Part shown: in pieces, positions 33,902 through 42,833 of the stretch | How positions within the stretch are numbered: the first letter of the stretch is position 1 | How the letters are laid out: the number at the start of each line of letters is the position of its first letter | Assembly (NCBI RefSeq): GCF_000214135.1 | Contig: NZ_AFIE01000021.1 | Coordinates: 1 to 52,314 of the forward strand | Length of the DNA stretch: 52,314 nucleotides | Direction: 5' to 3' | From: Acinetobacter sp. P8-3-8 | Lineage (GTDB): Bacteria; Pseudomonadota; Gammaproteobacteria; Pseudomonadales; Moraxellaceae | Made by a program: the position numbers and the translations under genes | The notes under the pieces: model-generated | Seen by the model: the letters and a program-made list of their open reading frames with translations, nothing else | Databases searched by the model: none | Told to the model about the DNA's origin: nothing

Positions 33902-34918
33902 TTAATTTGCATTTTTAATGGCATTAAGGATGGTCTGAGTCGCTTTATCATTGTAAAGCATACATGTATTTTTGACGGCATCGATATACTCATTTGCAAT
34001 GACTTTGTCTTGACCTGTTAAAGCCTTACTGCTCTCGCTAAGCTCTTTAAGTAAATCCTCAAAATCAAATTGTATGCCCTTGGCAGTATAATTTCCTGCA
34101 AAATACTTATTTTGGTATTTTGCATACATATCAGCATTGTCGTCTTCATTATCATCCTGAGAGGTTATATATGCTGTTGTATCTTTAAATATTTTTTGTT
34201 CTGCTCCAGAGCCTGCGAGGGCAAAATCATTCCATCTGTTTATCACATATGGGTCATTTTCGCTTTCTATTTCAAGTTCAATATATTCTTGATTATTTTC
34301 CTCTTTTATCAATTGTAAGCAGGTTGAACCACTTGGAAATTTGGTGGTGGTATTGGCTGTATAGAATTTTAATTCAGCATTGCTGACAGAGATGTCATTT
34401 GTTCGACCATTTTTGATTGCCCACATATTTAATGGAGCAATGACATGATTAAACGATTGACCACTGATATCGATTGTTTTGTAGGTATGATAAAACTTTA
34501 AACCAGTCGATCCAATTTTCGAATAAGGCAACAATGTCCATTGATTTGCGTTTATAGACACAGTTCCAATCAACGCTCCATCTTGACTGATAGGGCCATC
34601 TTCATAAACACCATCTTTGGTCACCATAAAACTGAGATATAAACTCTTACTATCATCTAATGTATTGGTTTGTTTCACATAATATTTGCCATCTTTTAAG
34701 GTTATTCTATTTTCTTCATAGCCCAAGGGGCCTTCATATGGGGCTGAATTGACTTCACCAATATCAAGAATACTCCATTGTTGATTCGCAGAGGTATCAG
34801 GTGTTGTATTGTCATTGTTTCCATTACCACCTGTATACGAATCAGAGCCACCCCCTCCACCACATGCAGTTAAAAGTAAAGATGATAAAACTGCGAAAGA
34901 AATTGCCTTAATTTTCAT
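33902..34918 (-). CDS. Hypothetical lipoprotein
   Basis: A signal peptide ends in the lipobox LTAC (acylated Cys at residue 19), followed by Gly/Ser/Asn-rich linker (GGGGGSDSYTGGNGNN) to about residue 45. The mature part of about 290 residues is mostly beta-type in the first two thirds (LKDGKYYVKQT, LKFYHTYKTIDISG) and helical at the end (DFEDLLKELSESSKALTG). I know no family. It is an envelope lipoprotein of unknown role. It is monocistronic, with a terminator at its 3' end. Confidence 0.75.
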   Translation of the reverse strand: MKIKAISFAVLSSLLLTACGGGGGSDSYTGGNGNNDNTTPDTSANQQWSILDIGEVNSAPYEGPLGYEENRITLKDGKYYVKQTNTLDDSKSLYLSFMVTKDGVYEDGPISQDGALIGTVSINANQWTLLPYSKIGSTGLKFYHTYKTIDISGQSFNHVIAPLNMWAIKNGRTNDISVSNAELKFYTANTTTKFPSGSTCLQLIKEENNQEYIELEIESENDPYVINRWNDFALAGSGAEQKIFKDTTAYITSQDDNEDDNADMYAKYQNKYFAGNYTAKGIQFDFEDLLKELSESSKALTGQDKVIANEYIDAVKNTCMLYNDKATQTILNAIKNAN

Positions 34919-35119
34919 AAATTATCCAAAATTATAAATGCTCATATTTATGAGTATAAAAATACTTCACTGTTATCATATTTTAATAAACTATTTTTTC
35001 AATGTGTTTTTAAACAAAGGGTTAAATTTACCTAAAAATTAAAGTGAAATAATGTATTTAGACAAAGATGCGATGTGCGTATTTTTTGAGTTGTTGGGGC
35101 AATATTTTGGATATTTAAA

Positions 35120-35147
35120 TTACACGATTATGGGTTAAATTTATAGA
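35120..35147 (+). promoter_or_regulatory. Promoter of the TetR-type operon
   Basis: TTACAC (35120-35125), a 16-bp spacer and TATAGA (35142-35147) lie 32 bp before the regulator's ATG. The -10 box overlaps the palindrome listed next. Confidence 0.55.
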
Positions 35148-35159
35148 CGACTGGTCTAT
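35143..35159. promoter_or_regulatory. TetR-type operator
   Basis: ATAGAC (35143-35148) and GTCTAT (35154-35159) form perfect arms around GACTG. The minus-strand reading starts ATAGACC, like the TAGACC half-sites bound by NemR-type TetR repressors. It covers the -10 box of the operon, so the product of the first gene is probably an autorepressor. Confidence 0.6.
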
Positions 35160-35179
35160 TATTGATTTATAGTAAGGCT

Positions 35180-35782
35180 ATGAAACGATCAAACAAAAGT
35201 GAAGCAACCCGACAACATATCTTAGATACCAGCTTTGAACTGGTATTACGCAAAGGATTTGTCGGCGTTGGCTTGCAAGAGATATTAAAAGCCTGCGACG
35301 TACCGAAAGGTTCGTTCTACTATTATTTTGCGTCAAAGGAAGACTTTGGCTGTGCTTTGTTGGAACAATATATTCGTGACTACAAAGTGAAGGTCGAGCA
35401 ACTTTGGTTGCAAACAGATGGCAGTGCCTATGCATGTTTGATGGCGCTTTGGCAGGCATGGATTGAAGATCCAACCCATGGTGGTTGGGCTGAGAATTGT
35501 CTTATTGTGAAATTGGCTGCTGAAGTTTCTGATTTATCGGAAGATATGCGCAAAATCTTGAATTTCGGGGTCAATAAATTGACTGAGCGTGTTGCAGGAT
35601 TATTACAAGAAGGGCAGCAGGAAGGTTCAATTCCTCCACATATCGATCCAAATAAAATGGCGCAAGTGATGTATCAGTTATGGTTTGGTGCGGCACTATT
35701 GACCAAACTTGCTCAAGATAAAGCGCCACTTTATTTGGCTTTAGAAACCACACAAAATCTATTACTCCCGATTAAGGAATAA
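35180..35782 (+). CDS. TetR/AcrR family repressor (NemR/AcuR-like)
   Basis: The N-terminal helix-turn-helix reads TRQHILDTSFELVLRKGF, then LQEILKACDVPKGSFYYYF and SKEDFGCALLE, a textbook TetR domain (about residues 9-60). The rest is the helical ligand domain, with CLIVKLAAEVSDLS near the middle. It has 200 residues from the ATG at 35180 (AAGG upstream). The next gene starts 3 bp after its stop and encodes an NADPH:quinone-reductase-like enzyme. That, with the operator, suggests a repressor that responds to an electrophile or quinone. Confidence 0.9.
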   Translation: MKRSNKSEATRQHILDTSFELVLRKGFVGVGLQEILKACDVPKGSFYYYFASKEDFGCALLEQYIRDYKVKVEQLWLQTDGSAYACLMALWQAWIEDPTHGGWAENCLIVKLAAEVSDLSEDMRKILNFGVNKLTERVAGLLQEGQQEGSIPPHIDPNKMAQVMYQLWFGAALLTKLAQDKAPLYLALETTQNLLLPIKE

Positions 35783-35785
35783 GCT

Positions 35786-36763
35786 ATGAGAAGTATTATC
35801 CATCGTCGTTTTGGTGAACCTGCTGATGTACTAGAATTGGCTGAAATGTCAAAGCCTGAACCTAAGGCAGGGCAAGTACGTATTAAAACGATTTTATCTC
35901 CAATGCATAACCATGATGTGTGGACTGTTCGTGGCAGTTATGGCTATAAGCCTGAATTGCCTGCAATTGGTGGTAGTGAAGCAGTCGGTATTATCGATGC
36001 CTTAGGTGACGGTGTGAGTGGTGTTGCGATTGGACAACGTGTCGCTGTAGCTGGCGTTCATGGCAGTTGGGCAGAATATTTTATTGCTCCTGCACAAGCG
36101 GTTGTTCCTTTGAATGATGCTATTCCTGATGAATTAGCAGCACAACTCATTGGAATGCCAATCAGTGCTTTAATGTTATTGGATTTTGCCAATATTCAAG
36201 CTGGACAATGGATGATCCAAAATACAGCCAATGGCGCTGTAGGTAAAACGGTTGCCATGATTGCGCAAGCACGTGGTATTCACGTGATCAATTTAGTTCG
36301 TCGCCAAGAAGCAGTCAGTGAAATGCAAGCTTTGGGAATTCAGCACGTTGTTGCCACAGATCAAGCTGATTGGCAGCAGCAGGTTAAAGCCATTCATGCC
36401 GAGCAACCCTTATTGGTTGGTGTAGATTCAATTGGTGGTAAAGCCAGTGGCGAATTGTTAAATACATTGTCTGAAAATGGTTTGCTGATTTCCTTTGGTA
36501 GTATGACTGGAGAATTGATGCAAATTTCCTCAGGTGATTTGATCTTTAAACAAGCGACACTAAAAGGTTTTTGGGCAAGTACGGTGAGTAAACAGATGCC
36601 TGCTGAACGTAAAAAAGCGTTATTTATTGAATTACTTACATTGGCAACGCAGAACAAGCTTGTTTTACCGATCGATGGTATTTTTGAATTTGCAGATATT
36701 ACAACTGCAGCATCAAAAGCAACGCAAGGGGCGAGACAAGGTAAAGTCTTGTTAAAAGCTTAA
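35786..36763 (+). CDS. Zinc-independent MDR family oxidoreductase (quinone or enoyl reductase-like)
   Basis: The 325-residue protein has the medium-chain dehydrogenase fold: a GroES-like N-terminal domain (HNHDVWTVRGSYG, GSEAVGIIDALGDGV) and a nucleotide-binding domain with WMIQNTANGAVGKTVAMIAQ. The catalytic zinc cysteines are absent, so it should be an NADPH-dependent quinone or 2-enoyl reductase-type enzyme. The nucleotide motif ANGAVGK fits the MECR/ETR group. It lies 3 bp after the TetR gene in one transcript. It may detoxify electrophilic carbonyls, an inference from the context. Confidence 0.85.
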   Translation: MRSIIHRRFGEPADVLELAEMSKPEPKAGQVRIKTILSPMHNHDVWTVRGSYGYKPELPAIGGSEAVGIIDALGDGVSGVAIGQRVAVAGVHGSWAEYFIAPAQAVVPLNDAIPDELAAQLIGMPISALMLLDFANIQAGQWMIQNTANGAVGKTVAMIAQARGIHVINLVRRQEAVSEMQALGIQHVVATDQADWQQQVKAIHAEQPLLVGVDSIGGKASGELLNTLSENGLLISFGSMTGELMQISSGDLIFKQATLKGFWASTVSKQMPAERKKALFIELLTLATQNKLVLPIDGIFEFADITTAASKATQGARQGKVLLKA

Positions 36764-36777
36764 ATCAAGTAAATCGA

Positions 36778-36795
36778 GTCAGCCGAGAGGCTGGC
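36778..36795 (+). other. Hairpin between two operon genes
   Basis: A 7-bp stem (36778-36784 with 36789-36795) is closed by a GAGA tetraloop of the GNRA type. There is no T-run, so the downstream gene can still be transcribed. It may stabilise the upstream mRNA or weaken expression of the DUF1304 gene. Confidence 0.4.
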
Positions 36796-36845
36796 TTAGA
36801 TTAGATATTAAACATTAAACGCTGACCAGAAAAAGGAAAATAAAC

Positions 36846-37199
36846 ATGATTGGGCAGATACTCGTTGGATTAATCGCAATATTACATGTCTACATTTTGG
36901 TGTTGGAAATGTTTTTATGGGATAAACCTTATGGCCTGAAAGCCTTTGGCAACACACTTGAAAAAGCACAACTCACTAAAGTATTGGCGCAAAATCAGGG
37001 TTTGTATAATGGCTTTTTAGCCGCAGGCCTGTTTTGGTCACTCATTGCACCTGAAACGTATGCGATAGCACTTGCCAACTTCTTTTTAGCATGTGTTTTA
37101 GTGGCTGGAATTTACGGTGGGTTAACTGCAAGTAAGAAAATTATTTATATACAAGCTGTTCCTGCGCTATTGGCGTTATTAGCAGTCAATTTATTCTAA
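36846..37199 (+). CDS. DUF1304 family membrane protein
   Basis: This 117-residue protein has four hydrophobic segments and the DUF1304 pattern: LVGLIAILHVYILVLEMFLW, NQGLYNGFLAAGLFW, a LVAGIYGGLTASKKI segment and a final helix. Function of the family is unknown. GAAAAAGGAAAA precedes the ATG. It lies 82 bp after the MDR gene and is probably part of its operon, because TetR-MDR-DUF1304 sets share one strand and one promoter here. Confidence 0.85.
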   Translation: MIGQILVGLIAILHVYILVLEMFLWDKPYGLKAFGNTLEKAQLTKVLAQNQGLYNGFLAAGLFWSLIAPETYAIALANFFLACVLVAGIYGGLTASKKIIYIQAVPALLALLAVNLF

Positions 37200-37223
37200 G
37201 TCGTAAGTGGTTTTGTTGATTAT

Positions 37224-37253
37224 GACAGTGGTGAGTTTTTACTCACCACTGTC
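37224..37253. terminator. Bidirectional terminator-like hairpin
   Basis: A 12-bp perfect stem (GACAGTGGTGAG at 37224-37235 with 37242-37253) with a TTTTTA loop lies between the convergent DUF1304 and amidohydrolase genes. The flanking T-runs are poor, so termination strength is uncertain. Confidence 0.6.
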
Positions 37254-37266
37254 TTGAATTTATAAA

Positions 37267-39111
37267 TTATTTTTTAGACGTGTCTGAATTCACAGATATA
37301 TTAGGCTTGAAACTATCCGTTTGATAAATCAATTGACCTGCTTTATAAGTCGCTACAATTTTAATATTCTTTATTTGCTGTGATGGCACTTTCAGCGGAT
37401 CACCATCTAAAACCACAAAATCGGCAAGTTTGCCTTTTTCCAATGTTCCTTTATCTTTCTCCTCAAAATACTGATAAGCCGCCCAGTCTGTAACAGATTT
37501 CAGCGCAATATAAGGACTAACCCGTTGATCTTCACCTAAAACATCGCCCGTTCGTGTAGTACGGTTCACTGTTGCATCAATCACCATCATATTTTTAGGT
37601 GGAATAACAGGTGCATCATGATGTTGAGTAAAAATCATATTCTTTCTTAATGCAGATCCTGTAGGGGAAATACGATTGGCACGTGCTGCACCTAAAGTTT
37701 CGTGTTTATGCCAATCACCCCAATAATAGGTATGTAAGGAGAAAAACGATGGAATTAAACCTAGTTTTTTTGCCCGATCGAGCTGATCTTCTCGCATGGT
37801 TTGCGCATGAATGATGACATTGCGACGATCTGCTTGTCCAAACTTTTGATTCGCCACTTCTATTGTCTCTAAATACTGATCTATGGCAGCATCACCATTG
37901 GCATGTGCGAGAATTTGCCAATGTTGTTGATAGGCTAGATTAATTGCATTTTGAACCGTGGATTGTTCAGGATAAGCAGGGTAACCACGGTAGTTTTTAT
38001 CTTTGCCCTCAGGGGGGATTAAATAAGGTTGGCTTAGCCACGCTGTTTTTCCTTGAGGAGAGCCATCTAAACTTATTTTCACACCACCAATGCGAAAATG
38101 CTTTTGGTATTGAGAATTTGAGCCATGTTGCAGCATATATGCTTTTTCATTGATGATATCGGGATAAACCACCACATCAATATCTAACTGCCCAATATCA
38201 GCAAAGCTTCGCCATAATTCAGCAGTTGCTGCATCTGCACGCCCTTCTTGCACAGTGGTATAACCATTCTTGATATAAGTGTTTAACGCCGTTTTTGCCA
38301 TATTCTGCATAATTTCAGGTGGAACTTTGCTAAAAGCCGTTGCCATAGCTGAAAATACTGCAGCTTCTTCTAATACGCCATCAGGCTCTTGTGAATGCGC
38401 TTTACGACGAATAATGCCGCCAGTGGGATTCTTCGTATTTTTATCAATGTTAAGCAATTCAAGTGCTTTATGATTGACTGAAGCTAAATGTCCTGATTGG
38501 TGCAAAATAATAATCGGGTGGTTGCTTGAGACTTTGTCGAGGTCATCTGCTGTAGGGTGCCGTTTTTCTTCCAGTTGCGCATCGTCATAGCCATTGCCAA
38601 TGATCCAGCCTTGAGTGGCTTGGATAAATGCCTGATTTTGTTGCTGCCATTGTGATAAAGCATTGAGCAATGAGGGAATATCAGACACATTGCCATCGGG
38701 CTCAGGATATAAATTCGCAACAGTTTGCTGTAGTCCTACACTATTGAGATGACTATGCGCATCGATAAAGCCTGGTAATAGGGTGTAATGCTTTAAATCA
38801 ATCTCTTGGCTGGTTTTCTGTTGTTGTTGTCGTCGTTTGGCTTGTTTTAAATCACCTGCAAATGTAATTCGTCCATCTTGAACCAATAGTGCTTCTACAT
38901 AATGCGGCGTCATTCCTTGCATGGTTAATATAGAACCACCATGAATGAGCATGTTGTGTGAGCTTTGTTCAATTTGAGCGTTAGGATGAGCATCTGAGTG
39001 TGTTTTTAAAGCTTGTTGTTTTGTGGTCGCACAACCGCTGATCAAGATACAACTCGTAATTGATAATATGGGTAAAATCTTTGAGCTAAGTAGAGCAGGG
39101 CGTAGCAACAT
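37267..39111 (-). CDS. Exported YtcJ-like amidohydrolase (lipoprotein)
   Basis: The 614-residue protein begins with a signal and a lipobox ISGC (Cys at about residue 27), which would anchor it in the envelope. The amidohydrolase domain has the HxH motif PGFIDAHSHL, LHQSGHLASVN, the metal-binding VKISLDGSPQGKTAW, LAHANGDAAIDQYLE and the C-terminal GKLADFVVLDGDPL. This is the YtcJ/LAF3-type pattern with a broad, unassigned substrate range. The gene stands alone on its strand and is separated from rlpA by 293 bp. Confidence 0.85.
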   Translation of the reverse strand: MLLRPALLSSKILPILSITSCILISGCATTKQQALKTHSDAHPNAQIEQSSHNMLIHGGSILTMQGMTPHYVEALLVQDGRITFAGDLKQAKRRQQQQKTSQEIDLKHYTLLPGFIDAHSHLNSVGLQQTVANLYPEPDGNVSDIPSLLNALSQWQQQNQAFIQATQGWIIGNGYDDAQLEEKRHPTADDLDKVSSNHPIIILHQSGHLASVNHKALELLNIDKNTKNPTGGIIRRKAHSQEPDGVLEEAAVFSAMATAFSKVPPEIMQNMAKTALNTYIKNGYTTVQEGRADAATAELWRSFADIGQLDIDVVVYPDIINEKAYMLQHGSNSQYQKHFRIGGVKISLDGSPQGKTAWLSQPYLIPPEGKDKNYRGYPAYPEQSTVQNAINLAYQQHWQILAHANGDAAIDQYLETIEVANQKFGQADRRNVIIHAQTMREDQLDRAKKLGLIPSFFSLHTYYWGDWHKHETLGAARANRISPTGSALRKNMIFTQHHDAPVIPPKNMMVIDATVNRTTRTGDVLGEDQRVSPYIALKSVTDWAAYQYFEEKDKGTLEKGKLADFVVLDGDPLKVPSQQIKNIKIVATYKAGQLIYQTDSFKPNISVNSDTSKK

Positions 39112-39358
39112 TGTTATTCCCCAAGATTTAAATTATTAAAATTTTAAATTATAAAAAAGCATTCAGGGTTAAATCGGTATTAAATCAACATTAGATAAGC
39201 ATACTGAAAATTTAACTTAACAGAGATCATTATTGTTGTATAGAAGCAAATTTAGCTTTAAATCATAGGAGTGTATAGAAATTCCAATAAAGTGCGATTT
39301 GAATCGCACTATTGCTGAATGGAGAGAGGCATAATCAAAAGCCTTGTACATTCAGACA

Positions 39359-39383
39359 TTAAAAAAGCCACTTAAAGTGGCTT
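39359..39383 (-). terminator. rlpA terminator
   Basis: A 7-bp stem (AAGCCAC at 39365-39371 with 39377-39383) is followed on the minus strand by T6. It lies 22 bp past the rlpA stop. Confidence 0.8.
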
Positions 39384-39404
39384 CGTTAAATGCATGCAGT
39401 GAAT

Positions 39405-40016
39405 TTACGAGTTTGGACCGTCCACGCGTTCAATGCTTACGCGTCCCGTTCCTGAATTTGTAATACCTAAACGCTTAGCAGCGCCGTATGAAAGGTCAAG
39501 TACACGGTTACCATGGAAAGGACCACGATCGTTTACTTTTACAACCACACTCTTACCATTGTCTTTATTCGTTACACGGATATAACAGTTCAATGGAAGG
39601 CTACGATGAGCAGCTGTCAATTCATTCATATCGAATGTTTCACCACTTGCAGTCTTACGACCGTGGAATTGACGACCATACCAAGACGCAACGCCTGTTT
39701 GGCTGAATTTGCGAACTGTATTTGAAGCTACTTCGTTTAGTTTATCAATTACTGAAGGCTCATCTTCAGGAACTTGAATCTTAGCTGCAATTGTTTCACG
39801 GCGAATTTTATCGCCAGAACGTTCAGTAATTGACAAACTGTTAAGGTTTGAGAAATGTGAATTAAAATTCGTTGAGTCTTTGCTTACTACACGAGAAGCT
39901 AAGCTCGAACTATCTGAATCATTGTTTAAGTATGATGACTGAACCATTTCTGAGTTCACTTGCGTCATACTTAAACCCATGGTCAGGGCTATCATATATT
40001 TGAGTGAAGCATGCAT
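39405..40016 (-). CDS. rlpA: Septal ring lytic transglycosylase RlpA-like protein
   Basis: RlpA cleaves denuded glycan strands at the division septum in Pseudomonas. The double-psi beta-barrel is at about residues 104-197 with GVASWYGRQFHGRKTASGE, LTAAHRSLPL, the catalytic Asp163 in VKVNDRGPF and LDLSYGAAKRLG. It has 203 residues. It starts with a signal sequence without a lipobox, so it looks secreted rather than anchored, unlike typical RlpA. No SPOR domain follows. AAGGAGT precedes the ATG. mltB and rodA lie upstream on the same strand, the usual cell-wall cluster. Confidence 0.9.
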   Translation of the reverse strand: MHASLKYMIALTMGLSMTQVNSEMVQSSYLNNDSDSSSLASRVVSKDSTNFNSHFSNLNSLSITERSGDKIRRETIAAKIQVPEDEPSVIDKLNEVASNTVRKFSQTGVASWYGRQFHGRKTASGETFDMNELTAAHRSLPLNCYIRVTNKDNGKSVVVKVNDRGPFHGNRVLDLSYGAAKRLGITNSGTGRVSIERVDGPNS

Positions 40017-40301
40017 CGTTTAACTCCTTGGAACCTCTGATTTAACTTTCTAAGTCGCTGAAAATTAACCTATAGAGGTCTGTAAATTCACTTGTGCAAC
40101 TGCATTTAACGGAAGGATAATATTCAAGCGATAACAAATGTGTCTAGTGTTATTTGTAAAACAGTTACAAAAAGGACAAATTCTTACAGAAATTGATCAA
40201 AAAATAACCAAAAGTGTAACAATTTATTTAATTTGTAGAAAATGCGATCAAATTAACAAAATAATTTCTTGACTTTTCTTGTATTTAAGAAATTGCAAGC
40301 C

Positions 40302-41303
40302 TTATCGACTTACAATTTCAGTGCCTAAAAGCCATAAAGCTGTAGCATACATACGGCTTTTATTATAGGTCGTGATCACTTGAAAGTTTGGATAAGTGAT
40401 GTAGTAAATTGGGCCATAATTATCTTGCAATTGAATGACATTGACTAAATCTAAGTCATCAATTTTGACAATAGGATTAAGTGGAGCAATCCCTAAATTT
40501 TTAATAGAACCATAAGGCACAGGTTGAGTTAAATCTTTAGCAATGATTGCATCAGGATTATTCCCTGTATAACGTGCAAGGAAGCCGATCGGTTGATTTC
40601 TTTGCCAACCATGCTGTGCTAAATAGTTTGCAATTGAACCAATGGCATCTACGGCTGAATTTCTGAGATCAATATGACCATTTCCATCATAGTCCACCCC
40701 AAATTTAGAGATATTACTCGGCATAAATTGAGGGTAACCAACAGCGCCTGCATAAGAACCAACAATTGAGTTGGTTGGAACATCATCTTTATATGACCAA
40801 GCAATCAATGCACCGAGCTCATCTTGGAAATATTGTGCACGACGAGGGTAACCGAAGCCAAGTGTGGCTAAAGCATCACGAGTGATAAATGAGCCCTTAT
40901 TTGAGCCGTAGCCTGTTTCTACTCCTAAAATCCCTAGAATGATCGCCTGAGGCACACCAAATTGCTGTTCAGCACGATTTAACGTATCTGCATACTGGTT
41001 TCTAAAGCGCACACCACGTTGAATCGTACCTTCAGAAAGGAAATTGGTTTTATATTCATACCACGGCTTACTTTCACCTGGTCGATTCATAATATTGATA
41101 ATATTGGGCAGATTTCTTGAACCATTCATTGCCCAATCGATTTGCTCACCACTCAAACCATAAGTTTGCATGGTTTTTGCTTTAAAATTGTTATAGTCAG
41201 GATGACTTGCAAACTCATTGGCTTGGCAGAAACTGGTAATCGAAAATGCAGCTGCACAAAAAGACAAATTTCTTACTTTTTGTAAAAGCCCAAAATTAAA
41301 CAT
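40302..41303 (-). CDS. mltB: Lytic murein transglycosylase B
   Basis: MltB is an exo-lytic transglycosylase of peptidoglycan. Catalytic Glu129 is in ILGVETGYGSN, followed by YPRRAQYFQDELGALI, SYAGAVGYPQFMPS and the calcium-site-like VDYDGNGHIDL. The length of 333 residues fits. It has a signal peptide ending at about residue 29 (FCQANE) but no lipobox, so it is probably the soluble periplasmic form. It lies 31 bp after rodA on the same strand and is probably co-transcribed with it. Confidence 0.93.
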   Translation of the reverse strand: MFNFGLLQKVRNLSFCAAAFSITSFCQANEFASHPDYNNFKAKTMQTYGLSGEQIDWAMNGSRNLPNIINIMNRPGESKPWYEYKTNFLSEGTIQRGVRFRNQYADTLNRAEQQFGVPQAIILGILGVETGYGSNKGSFITRDALATLGFGYPRRAQYFQDELGALIAWSYKDDVPTNSIVGSYAGAVGYPQFMPSNISKFGVDYDGNGHIDLRNSAVDAIGSIANYLAQHGWQRNQPIGFLARYTGNNPDAIIAKDLTQPVPYGSIKNLGIAPLNPIVKIDDLDLVNVIQLQDNYGPIYYITYPNFQVITTYNKSRMYATALWLLGTEIVSR

Positions 41304-41334
41304 AGGTTATATTTCCTAATTATTTATGATGAAA

Positions 41335-42477
41335 TTAACGATGTGTATGAATTGACATTACAATGCCAAAAGTGGCCATTAAAGTAATAATTGCAGTCCC
41401 TCCATAACTCATAAAGGGTAATGGCACACCGACTATAGGTAAAATACCACTGACCATGCCTGCATTTACAAATACATAAACAAAAAATGACAATCCAAAC
41501 GTGCCTGCGACCAAACGGCCGAAATTATGAAAGCAACTTAAACTGATTTGGAATGTTCTGAAGATAATTGCAAAATAGATCACAATCAATAAGATAATAC
41601 CAATTAACCCGAATTCTTCTGAAAAAGCTGCAATAATAAAGTCGGTATGACCTTCAGGTAAAAAGTGTAAGTGCGATTGTGTACCTGCTAAGTAACCTTT
41701 GCCCATAAAACCACCGGAGCCAATTGCAGTTTCGGACTGGATAATATTCCAACCTGTACCCAAAGCATCTGCTGCTGGATTAATTAAAGTCAATACACGC
41801 TGTCTTTGATAATCATGCAGCAAAAATTGCCATGCGATAGGAATAAAAGCGGCTGCTGCACTGATTGCAACTAAAATCATTTTCCAAGAAAGACCACTTA
41901 GAAATAGCACAAAAATACCACTGGCTAAAATAAGTAACGATGTTCCAAGATCGGGTTGTTCTGCGATGAGAATAAAAGGAATACCGATCATGATTAAAGA
42001 CAGGAAAACGTTCTTAAAGCTTGGTGGTAGCGGATTACGAGATAAAAACCAAGCAATCATGAGCGGCATTGCAATTTTCATAAACTCACTGGGTTGTACA
42101 CTGCCTGCACCGGGAATATCAATCCAGCGCTGTGCACCCATGCGAACTTCACCAAAAAGTTTAACTGCGACTAAGCAGGCGACACTAAACAGATAAAAAT
42201 AAGGCGCAAAAGCTTGATAGACCTTAGGTGGAATCTGAGCTAAAGCAATCATGACCATAAGACCAATACCAAAACTCATGGCTTGTTTAGCGACGAGTCC
42301 AATACTTTCTTCAGATGCACTATATAAGACGGTTAAACCGAGCAAAGCATTTAAAATTAAGAAAAGCGTCAACCATGGGTCAATATGTATTTTTTGCCAT
42401 CGGGAGGGATGTGATGTTGTACTTAAACCATCACGGGGTGCTTGACGTAAAAACTTATATTGTGAACTTGGAGCCAT
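41335..42477 (-). CDS. rodA: Rod-shape glycosyltransferase RodA
   Basis: RodA is the SEDS-family glycan polymerase of the elongasome, working with PBP2. The 380-residue protein has ten predicted membrane segments and the SEDS motifs: IPGAGSVQPSEFMKIAMPL, AEQPDLGTSLLILASG, GKGYLAGTQSHLHFLPEGHTD (split here at LHFLPEGHTD) and PLPFMSYGGTAII. mrdA (PBP2) is not next to it here. Upstream lies a 356-bp gap. The ATG has no strong ribosome binding site. mltB and rlpA follow on the same strand. Confidence 0.96.
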   Translation of the reverse strand: MAPSSQYKFLRQAPRDGLSTTSHPSRWQKIHIDPWLTLFLILNALLGLTVLYSASEESIGLVAKQAMSFGIGLMVMIALAQIPPKVYQAFAPYFYLFSVACLVAVKLFGEVRMGAQRWIDIPGAGSVQPSEFMKIAMPLMIAWFLSRNPLPPSFKNVFLSLIMIGIPFILIAEQPDLGTSLLILASGIFVLFLSGLSWKMILVAISAAAAFIPIAWQFLLHDYQRQRVLTLINPAADALGTGWNIIQSETAIGSGGFMGKGYLAGTQSHLHFLPEGHTDFIIAAFSEEFGLIGIILLIVIYFAIIFRTFQISLSCFHNFGRLVAGTFGLSFFVYVFVNAGMVSGILPIVGVPLPFMSYGGTAIITLMATFGIVMSIHTHR

Positions 42478-42833
42478 TGGACTATTTTAGTGCATGAAAC
42501 GGTTTGCGAATGCTAACATAAGCCCTGTAGAAGGTAACGTCCGCCTAGTTTTGCGAGTATTTACAGTATTCAGATCAATCTTGAATTTATGTTTAAAAAA
42601 TAGGCTAAAAAAGCACAATATTAAAATTGAATTAAGAAATGAAAGTTTGAGAATTTTGAATGTAATCCCTTTATAGAGTGATCACCTGATTGAGTGTTAT
42701 TTATAGAAATCTTATCTATTTGAATTAAAAATCATTATTTTATATTTTTACTTTAATGCATTGCTAAATCAAAAAAAATACCCTTGGATTCAAGAGTATT
42801 TTTTCATTAAAAAATTCAATTAACTTTTAATGA
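42478..42833. other. Gap upstream of rodA
   Basis: This 356-bp AT-rich region should hold the rodA promoter and the terminator of the upstream unknown gene (42773-42806). A 60-codon plus-strand frame at 42494 has no ribosome binding site and looks random. I see no other feature. Confidence 0.5.
42773..42806 (-). terminator. Terminator after the 216-residue hypothetical gene
   Basis: On the minus strand AATACTCTTG pairs with CAAGGGTATT (one G-U pair) around AATC, followed by T8. It lies 28 bp past the stop at 42834. Confidence 0.8.

Noticed and set aside
42494-42676. 60-codon plus-strand frame upstream of rodA
   Set aside because: No ribosome binding site, odd basic composition and it overlaps the likely rodA promoter.
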